Positions 29,562-39,319 of a DNA stretch of 64,000 nucleotides are shown in pieces. Position numbers and translations under genes: made by a program. Origin of the DNA: Spirosoma pollinicola. GTDB taxonomy: Bacteria > Bacteroidota > Bacteroidia > Cytophagales > Spirosomataceae. Location of the stretch: the NCBI RefSeq assembly GCF_002831565.1, contig NZ_CP025096.1:2953027-3017026 (forward strand), given 5' to 3'. The notes under the pieces were generated by a model, which did no database searches, was not told where the DNA came from, and saw only the letters and a list, made by a program, of their open reading frames with translations. Positions within the stretch are counted from its first letter, which is position 1; each line of letters begins with the position of its first letter.

Positions 29562-32500
29562 CTAAACGACTGGCTCGCCCACCCATTTTTTCAGTAAACC
29601 AGTTAAATAGTCGATTTCCTTTTCTACACTTCCATACAACTCGGCTATTCCCTGAGTATCTGTCGTTTCTACGCATTCCAACTTTCTGGACAACTCCGCC
29701 AGGTTAGTGAAATTCACGGTTAAGGCCGTTCCTTTCAATTGGTGAGCCACTGATTTCAGGTCGTTTATATTACCCCGCTGAAGCGTCTCATACATGCGGA
29801 CTGGCACTGTATTTATATACTCGCGGGCAGCCGCGAGAAGCATATTTATTAATTCTTTATTATTGCCCAGTCGCTCTTTTAAACCTTCCAGATCAAAATG
29901 ATCGGTAAGGTCAGCAGGCGGATTTTTTGTTGATGGCTCTGCTTCCTGATGGAGCCATTTTGCGATAATCTTTTCCAGTAACGCTGGCAAAATGGGTTTA
30001 CTCAGGTAGTCATCCATGCCCGCCTGAAGACATTTTTCCCGCTCACCCTTTACCGTACCGGCAGTTAGCGCAACAATAGGTATCCTTTTATTTATCTCCA
30101 GACTTCGAATGACTTTAGCCGCTTCGTACCCATTGGTGAGGGGCATCTGAATATCCATAAAAATAAGATTAGGATGGCCAGATTGAAACTGCTCAATAGC
30201 CTCCTGTCCATTTACGGCTTTCAGCAGGGTGGCCTCCGGCAAGATACGGGCCAGCAGCGACGCGGCCAGTAACATATTGACCTGGTTATCTTCGGCAATC
30301 AGGATGGTAGCAGACCGGTGAGTATAGCCTTGCTCATGCGGCAACACCATCATTTCCTTATCAGTGACCTGTACTGTTGTCTTTAGTCTGATCTGGGCTA
30401 AGGAGTTATAAAGCTGCCCCAGTTTAACTGGTTTTACCAGCCGCTGAAATACGTTCAGTTCAGTACAGGCGGCCGTTACTTTTTCATCTTCCGATGAACT
30501 GTGCAGCAGCATAATTGGTAACTGCTCGGCCAGCAAATGCAAATCATTTCGAATGTGCCGGATCGTTGACAGGCCATCGAAAAAAGGCATGTGATAATCC
30601 ATCAAAACAGCATCGTAGCGTTCGCCCGTCTTTAACCGCTCCAGTGCTTCGACCCCGCTCTTGACCTGATCGCTTTGAATGTCTTTTAACCGGAGCATTT
30701 CCTGTAAAATATGCCGATTGGCAGCGTTGTCATCAACAATCAGCACGTTTCGTATCAGCTCCAAATTTGTCCACTCTACGGTATCTTCGACCATTGACTT
30801 AAAGTCAACATCGAAATAGAATGTACTGCCTTCGCCAAAGACACTGTGCAACTGAAGCTTGCTGCCCATGAGTGCCAGCAGCTTGTTTGAAATAGCCAGT
30901 CCTAAACCAGTACCCCCAAACCGGCGGGTTGTCGATGCATCCTCCTGGGCGAAGGCATCAAATATCTTTACCTGATTTATCGGAGCAATGCCTATACCCG
31001 TATCCCGCACCGAGAAACGAAAACATGTATTCTCATTGTACTGTGAGCCAATGAGTTCTACCTTCAATTCGATCTCCCCCTCCTGAGTAAACTTAATGGC
31101 ATTGCTCAGTAAGTTCACTAAAATCTGACGAATTCGAACAGGATCTGTCCAGATAAATCGAGGTACATCGGGCGCAATATTCAGCAGTATTTCCAGGTCT
31201 TTCTGGTGAGCCTGAAGTTTAATTATATCGGTTACCTGACTGCCAATCTCCAGCAAATCCGATTTTTCGATACACAGATCCAGCTTGCCTGCCTCAATCT
31301 TGGAGAAGTCAAGAATATCGTTGATAATGTCGAGCAGTGAATTGGCCGACTGGTACACCAGCGACAGATAATGTTGTTGAGTCTTGTCGGTATTTGTTTT
31401 CAGCAACAGGTCTGTAAAGCCAATCACCCCGTTGAGAGGTGTGCGAATTTCGTGGCTCATATTGGCTAAAAATTCCGACTTGGCCATGTTGGCCGCTTCT
31501 GCCAGCTCTCTGGCCCGCTGGAGTTCCTGTTCGGCTTTTTTACGGTCGGTAATATCCTGAAAAGTACCATAGATCCGAACACATTCGCCGTCTTTAAGAT
31601 CCGCTTCGCCGAGTGCTTTTACCCATATTTCATTGCCTTTGGCAGTAATAATGACCAATTCGAGATCCCAGGGAATACCTTCCAGAACGCTCAGTTCAGC
31701 AGCCGCCAAAAAGGCATCCCGGCTTTCGCCCTCTTTGAAAAAAGAAACGTCAGTGACCATGTCAGGAACATAAGCGGGTGCCACTTCATGCATCTCTTTT
31801 GTTATGTCTGACCAGTATAATGTCTGTGCTTTCCAGTCTATCTCCCAGCCACCAATGCGGGCCAGTTGGTTGGTTTGGGCAAGATTTTCCTTCGTTCGCG
31901 TCAGTTCATCATTGGCTCGTTGCCGATCTGTAATGTCACGGGCGGCAGCGTAAATGAGTTCACCCTCTGTCCTGGCGCGCCATTCAATAACACTGTAAAC
32001 ACCGTCCTGATGTCGATAGCGATTTGTGAAGTTGAATATCTTGTCACCCTGTCCCAGCGTTTGGAAGGCTTCAAGGGTTTTCGGCAGGTCGTCGGGGTGA
32101 ATGAAGTCCATAAATTGCCTTCCGTTTATTTCTTCGACAGGGTAACCAAGAATAGATTCCCAGGCTTTATTTACCGTTATAAATTTCCCGTCCAGATTGG
32201 CAATACAGAACAGATCCAGTGCTGTGTTAAAAAAGGCTTCAAGCTCCTGAGTTTTGGCTTTCAACCTGTCTTCCAGTTGTTTTCTGCTGGTTATATCCCG
32301 CTCTACGGCAATAAAGTGCGTGCAGTTACCAGCCTCATCAAAAGCGGGTGTAATGGTCACCTCGAGCCAGTACGTATGGCCACCCTTTCCGTAATTCAGG
32401 ATAATTTCTGTACAATCTCTTTTTTCTTTAACGGCCTGCCCCATTCGGCGGGTGGTTTCAGGGTCCGTTTCGGGGCCCTTAAGAAAACTGCCCGGCCTTC

Positions 32501-33776
32501 GGCCGATAACTTCTTCTTTCGAGTAGCCTGTTAATTTTTGAAAGGCATCGTTTACCCAGGTTATATAACCATCTGCATTAGTAATGACAATTATATCGGT
32601 CGTTTTGGCCGCAACCAGCGCCAGTTCTTTCAGCTTTTCCTGATCCAGTTTGCGATCCGTAATATCGTGTAGGGTAGCAATGATTTCATTTTTTCGTGAA
32701 TCAAAAACGCCCTTTGAATTACTCCAGATCCATTGCCCGTTTTTATGCCGTATGCGATGTTCAACATTTGAGGTTAATCCTGGTTTGGCAGCTTGCTTAA
32801 GCGCTGAAAAACAGCGGGTAACATCGTTGGGGTGAACAAAATCAACAAACGATTTACCAATCATTTCATCTAGTTCATACCCATACAGCCTCGTCCAGTT
32901 TGGGGCAAGATAAGTAAACACCCCTTCCAGATTAACCCGCAGCAGAGCATCACTCATATTGGTAACTAAAAGAGCCAGATCTTCTTCAACAGCCTGTTTA
33001 TCCGTTACATCGTACCCTATACACAGAATCTCTGTTACTTCATTAGTTGCTACCGATACCTGAGCAATGAATTCCCACTTCGTTAAGAGAATACTACCAT
33101 CACTAAGGGGTTTTCTAAGAAGTACGTGATGGGCTTTTCCTGGGTCCTGTATACAGTTGACTGCTGTATCCAGACATTTACCATGATCTTCAACGATGAT
33201 ACTTTGCAGAGAGGGCGTTCCAAGTATATCGGTTTTGTTCAGCCCGAAAACACGGCAGAAGTGTTCATTAACAAACGAGTAGTTACCATTTAGATCAGTG
33301 GTTATAAAATATATAGACTGGTTATCAAGAATGCTTTTAAAGGCAATTTCCAATTCACTAACCAATCCGTTTTCTTTTCTTTCATGAATCCGACTGTAGT
33401 GAGCGCCTATCATTCGGCTGGGCTTACCCTGCTCATCCCGGATCAACCAACCCCGGCATGCAAGTTTAACAATTGTCTTATTCTGGTGTACATATCTGAT
33501 TTCTTGATCGTAAAAAAAATCAGGCTCACCTACTTGATCAATGACCAGTTGAGTAGACTGTAAAAAATCATCGGGATGAACCAGCAATTGCCAGTTAGGC
33601 AATTGATGAGGCATATAGCCAAGTACAGAACATAAAGCAGGGTTTACCCATCTATCCTCAGGGCTTTCCAAATTCCAGTACCAGAAACCATCCAGGGCAA
33701 CTTCCTGAATAAAATTAAAAACTGGCTCATGAAATTTCACAAACTCATACAGTTCTTCTTTCAGATTTTTCATCAA
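29562..33776 (-). CDS. Hybrid sensor histidine kinase: six PAS, HisKA, HATPase, two receivers, Hpt
   Basis: A 1404-residue phosphorelay protein without a transmembrane segment, hence cytoplasmic. About six PAS domains fill residues 15-750. They are marked by [43 protein letters not shown] and IGGWEIDWK, several with PAC tails such as IHERKE and DITDRK. The kinase core follows: phospho-acceptor H775 in [15 protein letters not shown], the N box [23 protein letters not shown], and [11 protein letters not shown]. Receiver 1 has D1060 in [12 protein letters not shown], receiver 2 has D1208 in LIFMDIQMP, and the C-terminal Hpt domain has H1345 in VAHQLKG. All phosphotransfer residues are intact. 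The output response regulator is not adjacent. Confidence 0.94.
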   Translation of the reverse strand: MMKNLKEELYEFVKFHEPVFNFIQEVALDGFWYWNLESPEDRWVNPALCSVLGYMPHQLPNWQLLVHPDDFLQSTQLVIDQVGEPDFFYDQEIRYVHQNKTIVKLACRGWLIRDEQGKPSRMIGAHYSRIHERKENGLVSELEIAFKSILDNQSIYFITTDLNGNYSFVNEHFCRVFGLNKTDILGTPSLQSIIVEDHGKCLDTAVNCIQDPGKAHHVLLRKPLSDGSILLTKWEFIAQVSVATNEVTEILCIGYDVTDKQAVEEDLALLVTNMSDALLRVNLEGVFTYLAPNWTRLYGYELDEMIGKSFVDFVHPNDVTRCFSALKQAAKPGLTSNVEHRIRHKNGQWIWSNSKGVFDSRKNEIIATLHDITDRKLDQEKLKELALVAAKTTDIIVITNADGYITWVNDAFQKLTGYSKEEVIGRRPGSFLKGPETDPETTRRMGQAVKEKRDCTEIILNYGKGGHTYWLEVTITPAFDEAGNCTHFIAVERDITSRKQLEDRLKAKTQELEAFFNTALDLFCIANLDGKFITVNKAWESILGYPVEEINGRQFMDFIHPDDLPKTLEAFQTLGQGDKIFNFTNRYRHQDGVYSVIEWRARTEGELIYAAARDITDRQRANDELTRTKENLAQTNQLARIGGWEIDWKAQTLYWSDITKEMHEVAPAYVPDMVTDVSFFKEGESRDAFLAAAELSVLEGIPWDLELVIITAKGNEIWVKALGEADLKDGECVRIYGTFQDITDRKKAEQELQRARELAEAANMAKSEFLANMSHEIRTPLNGVIGFTDLLLKTNTDKTQQHYLSLVYQSANSLLDIINDILDFSKIEAGKLDLCIEKSDLLEIGSQVTDIIKLQAHQKDLEILLNIAPDVPRFIWTDPVRIRQILVNLLSNAIKFTQEGEIELKVELIGSQYNENTCFRFSVRDTGIGIAPINQVKIFDAFAQEDASTTRRFGGTGLGLAISNKLLALMGSKLQLHSVFGEGSTFYFDVDFKSMVEDTVEWTNLELIRNVLIVDDNAANRHILQEMLRLKDIQSDQVKSGVEALERLKTGERYDAVLMDYHMPFFDGLSTIRHIRNDLHLLAEQLPIMLLHSSSEDEKVTAACTELNVFQRLVKPVKLGQLYNSLAQIRLKTTVQVTDKEMMVLPHEQGYTHRSATILIAEDNQVNMLLAASLLARILPEATLLKAVNGQEAIEQFQSGHPNLIFMDIQMPLTNGYEAAKVIRSLEINKRIPIVALTAGTVKGEREKCLQAGMDDYLSKPILPALLEKIIAKWLHQEAEPSTKNPPADLTDHFDLEGLKERLGNNKELINMLLAAAREYINTVPVRMYETLQRGNINDLKSVAHQLKGTALTVNFTNLAELSRKLECVETTDTQGIAELYGSVEKEIDYLTGLLKKWVGEPVV

Positions 33777-34165
33777 TTCGTTACGGCTATGTATATTTAC
33801 TTTATGCTATATACTATACTTATCTATCAACGTAAACTATTATAGAATAAATAATATTAATGTTTACCAAAACTAACATTTATAAACTAAATATTTCAGC
33901 ATAATGCGCTTTTATTCTTTTTTCGGCGCTGATGATCAGTAATTTAATAAGCTTTCAACCATCAAATTTGAATATGCTCTGGTAATTACCCTGATCATTT
34001 ATAACGACTTGCACTACCCATAGATATAACCAATAAAGTAAAATTGGTGCACTGATAGTTAACTAATAAAAATTTCATTAAACTCATGAATAGATAAACT
34101 ACCGAATAATAAATTTATTTGGATGCCGTTCCTAAAGTAGTATTACTCTCTTTTTATCAGAAACT
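33777..34165. other. AT-rich divergent intergenic region
   Basis: This holds the start regions of the histidine kinase (leftward) and the beta-helix lipoprotein (rightward). No gene is seen. On the minus strand TAGTTTTG at 33868-33875 fits the TAnnTTTG box and could serve the kinase gene with a leader of about 85 nt, but no -33 partner is visible. On the plus strand only an imperfect TTTATTTG near 34115 is found. Confidence 0.4.
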
Positions 34166-35650
34166 ATGTTCAATTTTCTCCGATGGAGTGGTGTAGCAAC
34201 CATAGCTGCACCACTCATCATGATGAGTTGTGAGCGCCCGAATTTGCAGGCTGATCCAACAGCATCCGTTACTACCGCAAAATCCTCAATTACCTTTATG
34301 TCAATGAATCAGGTCAGGGGTCTTAGGGAAGCCGCCCCCGATAGTATTTACCTGACAGATGCTGACAAAGCAGGCGTTTTTGCCCTGGACGTGCATGACA
34401 AAAAAAGCGATGATAACACCGGGGTTACGCTGGTGACCGCAAACGGAGATCGCTATAAGCGCGTCTACGCCGGATCTGCCAGTGCTACCTGGTTCAATAT
34501 ATCGACACAGGATAATGATATTGGTCCCGAGTTGCAGGCAGCGGTGAACTCGACAAATGATGTTGTCATTCCCGATGGTGAGTATACGCAGCTAACAAAA
34601 GTGATCCTGAGAAGCAACGTAACGATTCGGGCGAATCCGGGTAAGGTAACGATCAAGCTCACCGGCAGCCAATACATCTCTTTTCAGAATTTCTGGCTCG
34701 AACAGAATCTCAATAACATTACCATCGATGGGTTGAGCTGGCTGGTTGCCTCAACTGCACGGGTAGAGGGCTCTTATGGCCCTATCACAATTGATGGCCC
34801 TTCGGTACGGAATCTGACTGTCAGAAACTGCCGAAGTATTCATACCTCATCTACCGCCAATGTCAACTGGTTTTTTCTGAAAGTCCAGCCGGGGAAAGTG
34901 ACCAGCAATATTTTGGTAACAAATAATTATGCCAGAGGAGCCCGCATGGGCGCCGAATTTCTCAGCCAGCGTCAGCCCGTTCCTTATCTGGGAAAGGGGA
35001 TCACGGTTACAAACAATAACTTTGAGAACTGCGGCTTCGGCATATCGGTAGCTGGCTCGTTCGATGGTGTTGATGTAAGTAACAATTACCTCAAAAACTG
35101 CCCTACTTATGGTGTTGAATTTGCTGGCTGGCTGCATAATGCAAGGCTCACCAACAATAAGTTTGAGGGCAGGTTCACATCGCTTTTTGCCGGTAACTGG
35201 GAAAACGACGGCGATGGCAATACAAGCGGCAACGGTATGTATGTCAATAATAATTCAACCGTAAATTTGGCAACCGGCAAATGGCAGGTTCGCAATGGGT
35301 ATAACATGCTGATGCAGAACAATAACCTGATGATGACCGGACTGCTCGATATTTCGGGGGCCACAAAAAATGCCCGGTTCATTAACAACCGATTTGTCAG
35401 CACGACCGAAAATAAGGTTATCCAGATTAATGACGCAGCAAATCTAACGTTTAGTACTAATTACATCAGCAATGAAGGGGTCACGAATAGTTGGGTAACC
35501 ATTGTTGTCAATGGACAAGCCTGTACCAATAACTCTTTCTTCAACAACACCATCGTACGAAGTTCGGGCAGTTTGCTTGCCGCTGGTAACGGCGCTACGT
35601 TTCAGTTCTATAACAACCGCGATAAAAACGGAAATCTGCTCTCTTTATAG
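34166..35650 (+). CDS. Parallel beta-helix lipoprotein (paralogue of 39320-40783)
   Basis: A 494-residue predicted lipoprotein (lipobox IMMSC, cysteine 22). An N-terminal domain of about 110 residues contains DSIYLTDADKAGVFALD, DNTGVTLVTANGDRYKR and ATWFNIS. It is followed by a right-handed beta-helix from about residue 130 to the end, with repeated Asn-rich turns such as ILVTNNYARG, ITVTNNNFENC, VDVSNNYLKNC and ARLTNNKFEG. This architecture is that of pectate-lyase-like or polysaccharide-binding proteins; no lyase active site can be assigned. It shares both domains with 39320-40783. Placement just ahead of an exopolysaccharide locus suggests action on, or anchoring of, a glycan at the cell surface (inference). 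Confidence 0.8.
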   Translation: MFNFLRWSGVATIAAPLIMMSCERPNLQADPTASVTTAKSSITFMSMNQVRGLREAAPDSIYLTDADKAGVFALDVHDKKSDDNTGVTLVTANGDRYKRVYAGSASATWFNISTQDNDIGPELQAAVNSTNDVVIPDGEYTQLTKVILRSNVTIRANPGKVTIKLTGSQYISFQNFWLEQNLNNITIDGLSWLVASTARVEGSYGPITIDGPSVRNLTVRNCRSIHTSSTANVNWFFLKVQPGKVTSNILVTNNYARGARMGAEFLSQRQPVPYLGKGITVTNNNFENCGFGISVAGSFDGVDVSNNYLKNCPTYGVEFAGWLHNARLTNNKFEGRFTSLFAGNWENDGDGNTSGNGMYVNNNSTVNLATGKWQVRNGYNMLMQNNNLMMTGLLDISGATKNARFINNRFVSTTENKVIQINDAANLTFSTNYISNEGVTNSWVTIVVNGQACTNNSFFNNTIVRSSGSLLAAGNGATFQFYNNRDKNGNLLSL

Positions 35651-35671
35651 CTTGAATTTATTATGCACGGC

Positions 35672-35726
35672 GTAAAGTAGGCTATCATTACCCCAACCCC
35701 TGAAGGGTAATAATAGCTTGCTTTAC
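35672..35726. terminator. Imperfect bidirectional terminator hairpin
   Basis: Outer arms GTAAAGTAGGCTAT and ATAGCTTGCTTTAC pair at 12 of 14 positions. An inner ATTACCC/GGGTAAT stem extends the structure. It lies between the converging genes ending at 35650 and 35746. Confidence 0.6.
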
Positions 35727-35745
35727 ACTATATCAAAACCACGTC

Positions 35746-36963
35746 TCAATCAGGCGGGTTTAGTGCCTTCTCCAGCTCGCTTTCTTCATCTGCCGTTGCT
35801 GAATCCTGGCGACGTTTGGGGGGTACTTTTACCTGGTTATCGACAGTTTGCCTGCTCTTGACTTTGGGGGGCGTTTTTGTCGATTCAACACGAATTGGTT
35901 CATTTACCACGTTTGCGGTTGACATCTGTTGAGGAACTTTGTTAACCGGTGCTATCGCTGATTGGCTAACCGGTCTGCCCTCTACCTGAGGTGCCGGTAC
36001 AGAAGAACTTATCGTACTGCGTATCACTTTATCCAACTCACTATTCGCCAATGTATCCGTAGTACTGGCGGGTTTTAAACGCGGTGGCTCATCTGACGTA
36101 GTAACCTGACTGGCTGTTCGATCCTGGCAAAGGCTCGGAAAAAGCTGGCATTTAAAGGTATAGCTAACAACGGCCAATGCAGCTAACAGCCCAACTGTCA
36201 AACCGGTTATCCACCACTTCCTGGCTGGCGTGTTAGTATCCGAAACTGGCTTCGTTCCTACTACACCTGTGCGTAAACTTGGTAACAAGCTCATCTTCTG
36301 CCCTTCCAGAATAACCGTCTCACTAGTATATGGAGCTTCGATTCGTAGATGGCCTTTTTGTCGACCTCGCTTACCCGAGAAGTAACGAATATGCACATAC
36401 GTCCCCGTTGCCGATGGAACAACCAGTATCGAAGGCCCAAAAGTAGGTCGGCTGTCGCTTGCCAACAGGAAATAATCAGGCGAATCGGTGGAAATAGAGA
36501 CAGGTGTGTTGGCGTTTGTTTGAGCAATGGTCAACAATCCAAAGCCTGGCCTGTCTGCTGATGACTGCATAATTGTCAATACCGAATCACTAACAGTAAG
36601 TTCAGGTTTTTCACTGATGGTTAGCGATGTGTTGGCTGAAGTATCGACCGTCAACACAATTTTTTCGTCCAGTGAATTGTGAATGACTATTTTTCCAGAA
36701 GTGGGTCGATCACCGGTAAACAGTAAGGTAACGGTCCCCTCAGCAATCCACTGTCCATTAGGATGTTTCTTGTAGGGGAAGTCCTGAGTTTGCTTGGGCT
36801 CGGTCGTTAGGGAGGTCGTTAGCAAATAGCCTTCTGGCGCATTTACGACTAGATTTCCGATCATCCATTCAGGGCCAACTATCGACTCAACCGGGAAGCT
36901 AAACGCCTTATCGTGAAAGTCGTCGGCCCGAATAATCGTTGGTACAGGCTGTCGAATAGGCAT
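35746..36963 (-). CDS. Unrecognised one-TM protein with beta-rich N-terminal half
   Basis: I do not recognise this 405-residue protein. It has no signal peptide. Residues 1-230 look beta-rich and may hold two or three immunoglobulin-like units; GKIVIHNSLDEKIVLTVDT and KGHLRIEAPYTSETVILEG read as equivalent strand pairs. A single transmembrane helix follows at about 248-266 (WWITGLTVGLLAALAVVSY). The last 135 residues are low-complexity, Pro/Ser/Thr/Lys-rich and probably disordered. Without a signal peptide the N-terminal half would face the cytoplasm if the helix is a type II anchor reading inside-out. It lies between a beta-helix lipoprotein and a LytTR gene, so a link to the surface glycan locus is possible but unproven. 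Confidence 0.6.
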   Translation of the reverse strand: MPIRQPVPTIIRADDFHDKAFSFPVESIVGPEWMIGNLVVNAPEGYLLTTSLTTEPKQTQDFPYKKHPNGQWIAEGTVTLLFTGDRPTSGKIVIHNSLDEKIVLTVDTSANTSLTISEKPELTVSDSVLTIMQSSADRPGFGLLTIAQTNANTPVSISTDSPDYFLLASDSRPTFGPSILVVPSATGTYVHIRYFSGKRGRQKGHLRIEAPYTSETVILEGQKMSLLPSLRTGVVGTKPVSDTNTPARKWWITGLTVGLLAALAVVSYTFKCQLFPSLCQDRTASQVTTSDEPPRLKPASTTDTLANSELDKVIRSTISSSVPAPQVEGRPVSQSAIAPVNKVPQQMSTANVVNEPIRVESTKTPPKVKSRQTVDNQVKVPPKRRQDSATADEESELEKALNPPD

Positions 36964-37221
36964 ATAAAGTGGCTATAAAAGAGGAATATGGTATGCAAAT
37001 CAAACTATAAAGGCTTCTTTTTAGTTAGAAAACGCTATACTTCATTGATGAAAACAAGGTAAAATTTAGAACAATTGTATCAGATGAGGGCTTACAAAAA
37101 GGTAAAATTTAGTGTAGAGTAAACAGAAAGTTAGCCAGCCATGTCTTGCCCAAACGTTTTAATACAGCTTAAAACCGAATGCAAAGGCACTACGTATGTA
37201 TGACAACTCAACAGACTCTAT

Positions 37222-37569
37222 ATGAAAACTATTCAATTAATTGGTTATTCACCCCCCGTTTTAATTAACTCTATCGTATGGCTTGAAGGAGACGCTAATT
37301 ACACACGAATACATTTTCAGGATGGCACCGTGAAATTGATTACTCAGTCTCTGAATTGGTTTGAACAAAATCTCGATTTTGTACGGGTTCATCGTTCGGC
37401 AATCATCAATCAGGCTTATGTCGCGGAGTTCGTCCAAAAAAAAGGACGTTCGGGTTGGGTTCGATTAATGGACGACACAATCATTCCTGTTTCCCGCGAC
37501 CGGCTGGATTACACAGCGATTCATCTGGCATTGGCCAATGCCCATGAATCGCCTTCTAAAGAAGCCTAA
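37222..37569 (+). CDS. Stand-alone LytTR DNA-binding protein
   Basis: A 115-residue protein that is essentially just a LytTR DNA-binding domain: INSIVWLEGDANYTRIHFQDGT, LITQSLNWFEQNLDFVRVHRSAIINQAYV, and a C-terminal DDTIIPVSRDRL. The VRVHRS-IIN block is the LytTR hallmark. It lacks the receiver domain found in AgrA/LytR response regulators, so it is not directly phosphorylated and may act as a constitutive or partner-dependent regulator. It lies upstream of the exopolysaccharide locus in a region with much non-coding DNA. A second LytTR protein is encoded at the far side of that locus (63450 onward). Confidence 0.88.
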   Translation: MKTIQLIGYSPPVLINSIVWLEGDANYTRIHFQDGTVKLITQSLNWFEQNLDFVRVHRSAIINQAYVAEFVQKKGRSGWVRLMDDTIIPVSRDRLDYTAIHLALANAHESPSKEA

Positions 37570-38342
37570 AAAAGGTCTAACAACCGTCCAGTTCAGAATG
37601 GGTACCGTTGAGAATTCTATTCTTAGCCGTTGTTTCTTTGCCAGATACATCCGTTGAGTTTCGATAAAAATAACACATATTGATTTATATCAAGAGTATT
37701 ACATGGGTTATATACTCAGGTACTTAACACAAAAATAATAGGCTTGTTAGACGTAAAAGGCAGTTAATTTCTAAACTGGTATAACTATGAAAAATTATAT
37801 TTTTAATCTTTTTGTTTAAACGATAATGTTACCAAAATTAAATACTCGTAAATAAATTATTCCAAAATTTTAAATATAAAAACATTAAACTACAGTTTAC
37901 TATAATGGGCTAAATCATCCAATAGCCACAAATCCTTTGTTTGAGAAAACTCCCCATCTAGTTTTATAGTAGATATCCATGAAAGCGGTGCTAAAAGTGT
38001 CAATTTATTTCTGCACAATAGCTTTACTTCATAATTAGTAGATGGATAGACTACCAAGCCCTACTCTTAGTTTATATAACATCTATTTTAATAGCAGTTC
38101 CTAATTATCAAAAAGGAATTTCACTAATGTAAGCATTGACTTACTGAATTGTAAAAACAAATACCAAGCGCATTACACTCTGCTTTATCCAACTATTTAC
38201 GATACATAAGTCGTCCTTTAATTCTGATCATTCGATCTGGTTTATCTGGCACGCCTATGTTTAACTATCAGTACAACTGCCAGTTGTTGAAGGGCTTTGG
38301 CTTGTAGACAATTGATTAATTATTACTCAAACGTTTTATTTT
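37570..38342. other. Long AT-rich non-coding region
   Basis: About 770 bases with markedly lower G+C than the flanking genes and no supported gene. I see only very short frames, for example a ten-codon ATG frame near 37787, and no clear terminator after the LytTR gene. A TATGTTTA at 38256-38263 is one base off the TAnnTTTG box, 80 nt before the glycosyltransferase start. The composition fits a regulatory or formerly coding stretch. Confidence 0.5.
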
Positions 38343-39239
38343 ATGAATGCACCGGTAATTTTATTTGCCTATAAACGGCCGCGCGAACTTAAGGCGACAA
38401 TTCAGGCTCTTCAGGCAAATCATCTGGCCCCGGAAAGTGATCTGTATATCTTCGCCGATGCGCCCAAACGCCCGGAAGATGCGCCCAAAGCCGCTGAAGT
38501 TCGCCAGCTTCTGGATGAGATTTCAGGTTTTAGAACTATCTACCGCGACTATGCAGAAACCAATATTGGATGTGCTGATTCGGTTATCAGAGGGATATCC
38601 TATGTTCTGGACAGACATCCATCGGCCATAATCGTTGAAGATGACCTGATCACATCGCCGAATTTTCTGGACTTTATGAACCAGGGTCTGGAGCAGTATG
38701 CTAAAAACAAGCGGGTATATTCTGTAGCGGGTTATACATTTCCTTTTCAGAAACCGGCAGATCATGACTCCGATGCCTACTTCATTCAGCGGCATAGCCC
38801 CTGGGGATGGGCAACCTGGGCCGATCGCTGGCAATCAATTGACTGGGATATGGCCGAGTACCCAGCCTTTATACAGGACAAAGATCAGCAACGCGCTTTC
38901 ATGCAGGGCGGCTCTGATTTGCTCAATATGCTGCGCGACCAGATGGAAGGAAGAGCCGATGCCTGGGATATTCGCTTCTGTTTCAACCGGTTCAAACGGA
39001 ACGGATTAACGGTTTACCCAACCACTTCGAAAGTAGAAAATATCGGTTTTGGTGAAGAAGCCACGCATACGAACATTTACAATCGCTACAAAACGGAACT
39101 GGACGATGGTGCGCAGCGCGTATTTACGCTACCCAGAATTGTTCAGACTACTGAATACTACAAGCGGCAGACGCTTCGACGCTACAGCGTACCGATTCGA
39201 ATATTCAATCGACTGAAAACGCTGGCTGGCATGCGCTGA
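38343..39239 (+). CDS. Glycosyltransferase, GNT-I/GT2-like fold
   Basis: A 298-residue GT-A-fold protein. The N-terminus is VILFAYKRPRELKATIQAL, the nucleotide-binding part includes LYIFADAPKRPED, and the metal-binding acidic motif is IIVEDDLITSPNFLDFMN, a pattern of the GNT-I/sugar transferase subgroup. YFIQRHSPWGWATWADRW and the C-terminal helices complete the domain. No membrane segment is seen, so it is cytoplasmic or membrane-associated. The donor and acceptor are unknown. It lies 3 kb ahead of the main polysaccharide operon, in the same direction, and has its own terminator. Confidence 0.82.
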   Translation: MNAPVILFAYKRPRELKATIQALQANHLAPESDLYIFADAPKRPEDAPKAAEVRQLLDEISGFRTIYRDYAETNIGCADSVIRGISYVLDRHPSAIIVEDDLITSPNFLDFMNQGLEQYAKNKRVYSVAGYTFPFQKPADHDSDAYFIQRHSPWGWATWADRWQSIDWDMAEYPAFIQDKDQQRAFMQGGSDLLNMLRDQMEGRADAWDIRFCFNRFKRNGLTVYPTTSKVENIGFGEEATHTNIYNRYKTELDDGAQRVFTLPRIVQTTEYYKRQTLRRYSVPIRIFNRLKTLAGMR

Positions 39240-39249
39240 CCGGACTTCC

Positions 39250-39288
39250 GCCCGCTCCAGATGTCTTAGTCGGAGCGGGCTTTTTTTT
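39250..39288 (+). terminator. Rho-independent terminator
   Basis: GCCCGCTCC (39250-39258) pairs with GGAGCGGGC (39272-39280), followed by eight T. It lies 11 nt after the glycosyltransferase stop. Confidence 0.93.
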
Positions 39289-39319
39289 ACTTAAAATCAT
39301 TTATAAATCGCTCATCGTA

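Noticed and set aside
31866..32534. A 222-codon plus-strand frame inside the histidine kinase gene
   Set aside because: It lies fully antisense to PAS domains with recognisable motifs and has no recognisable features of its own.
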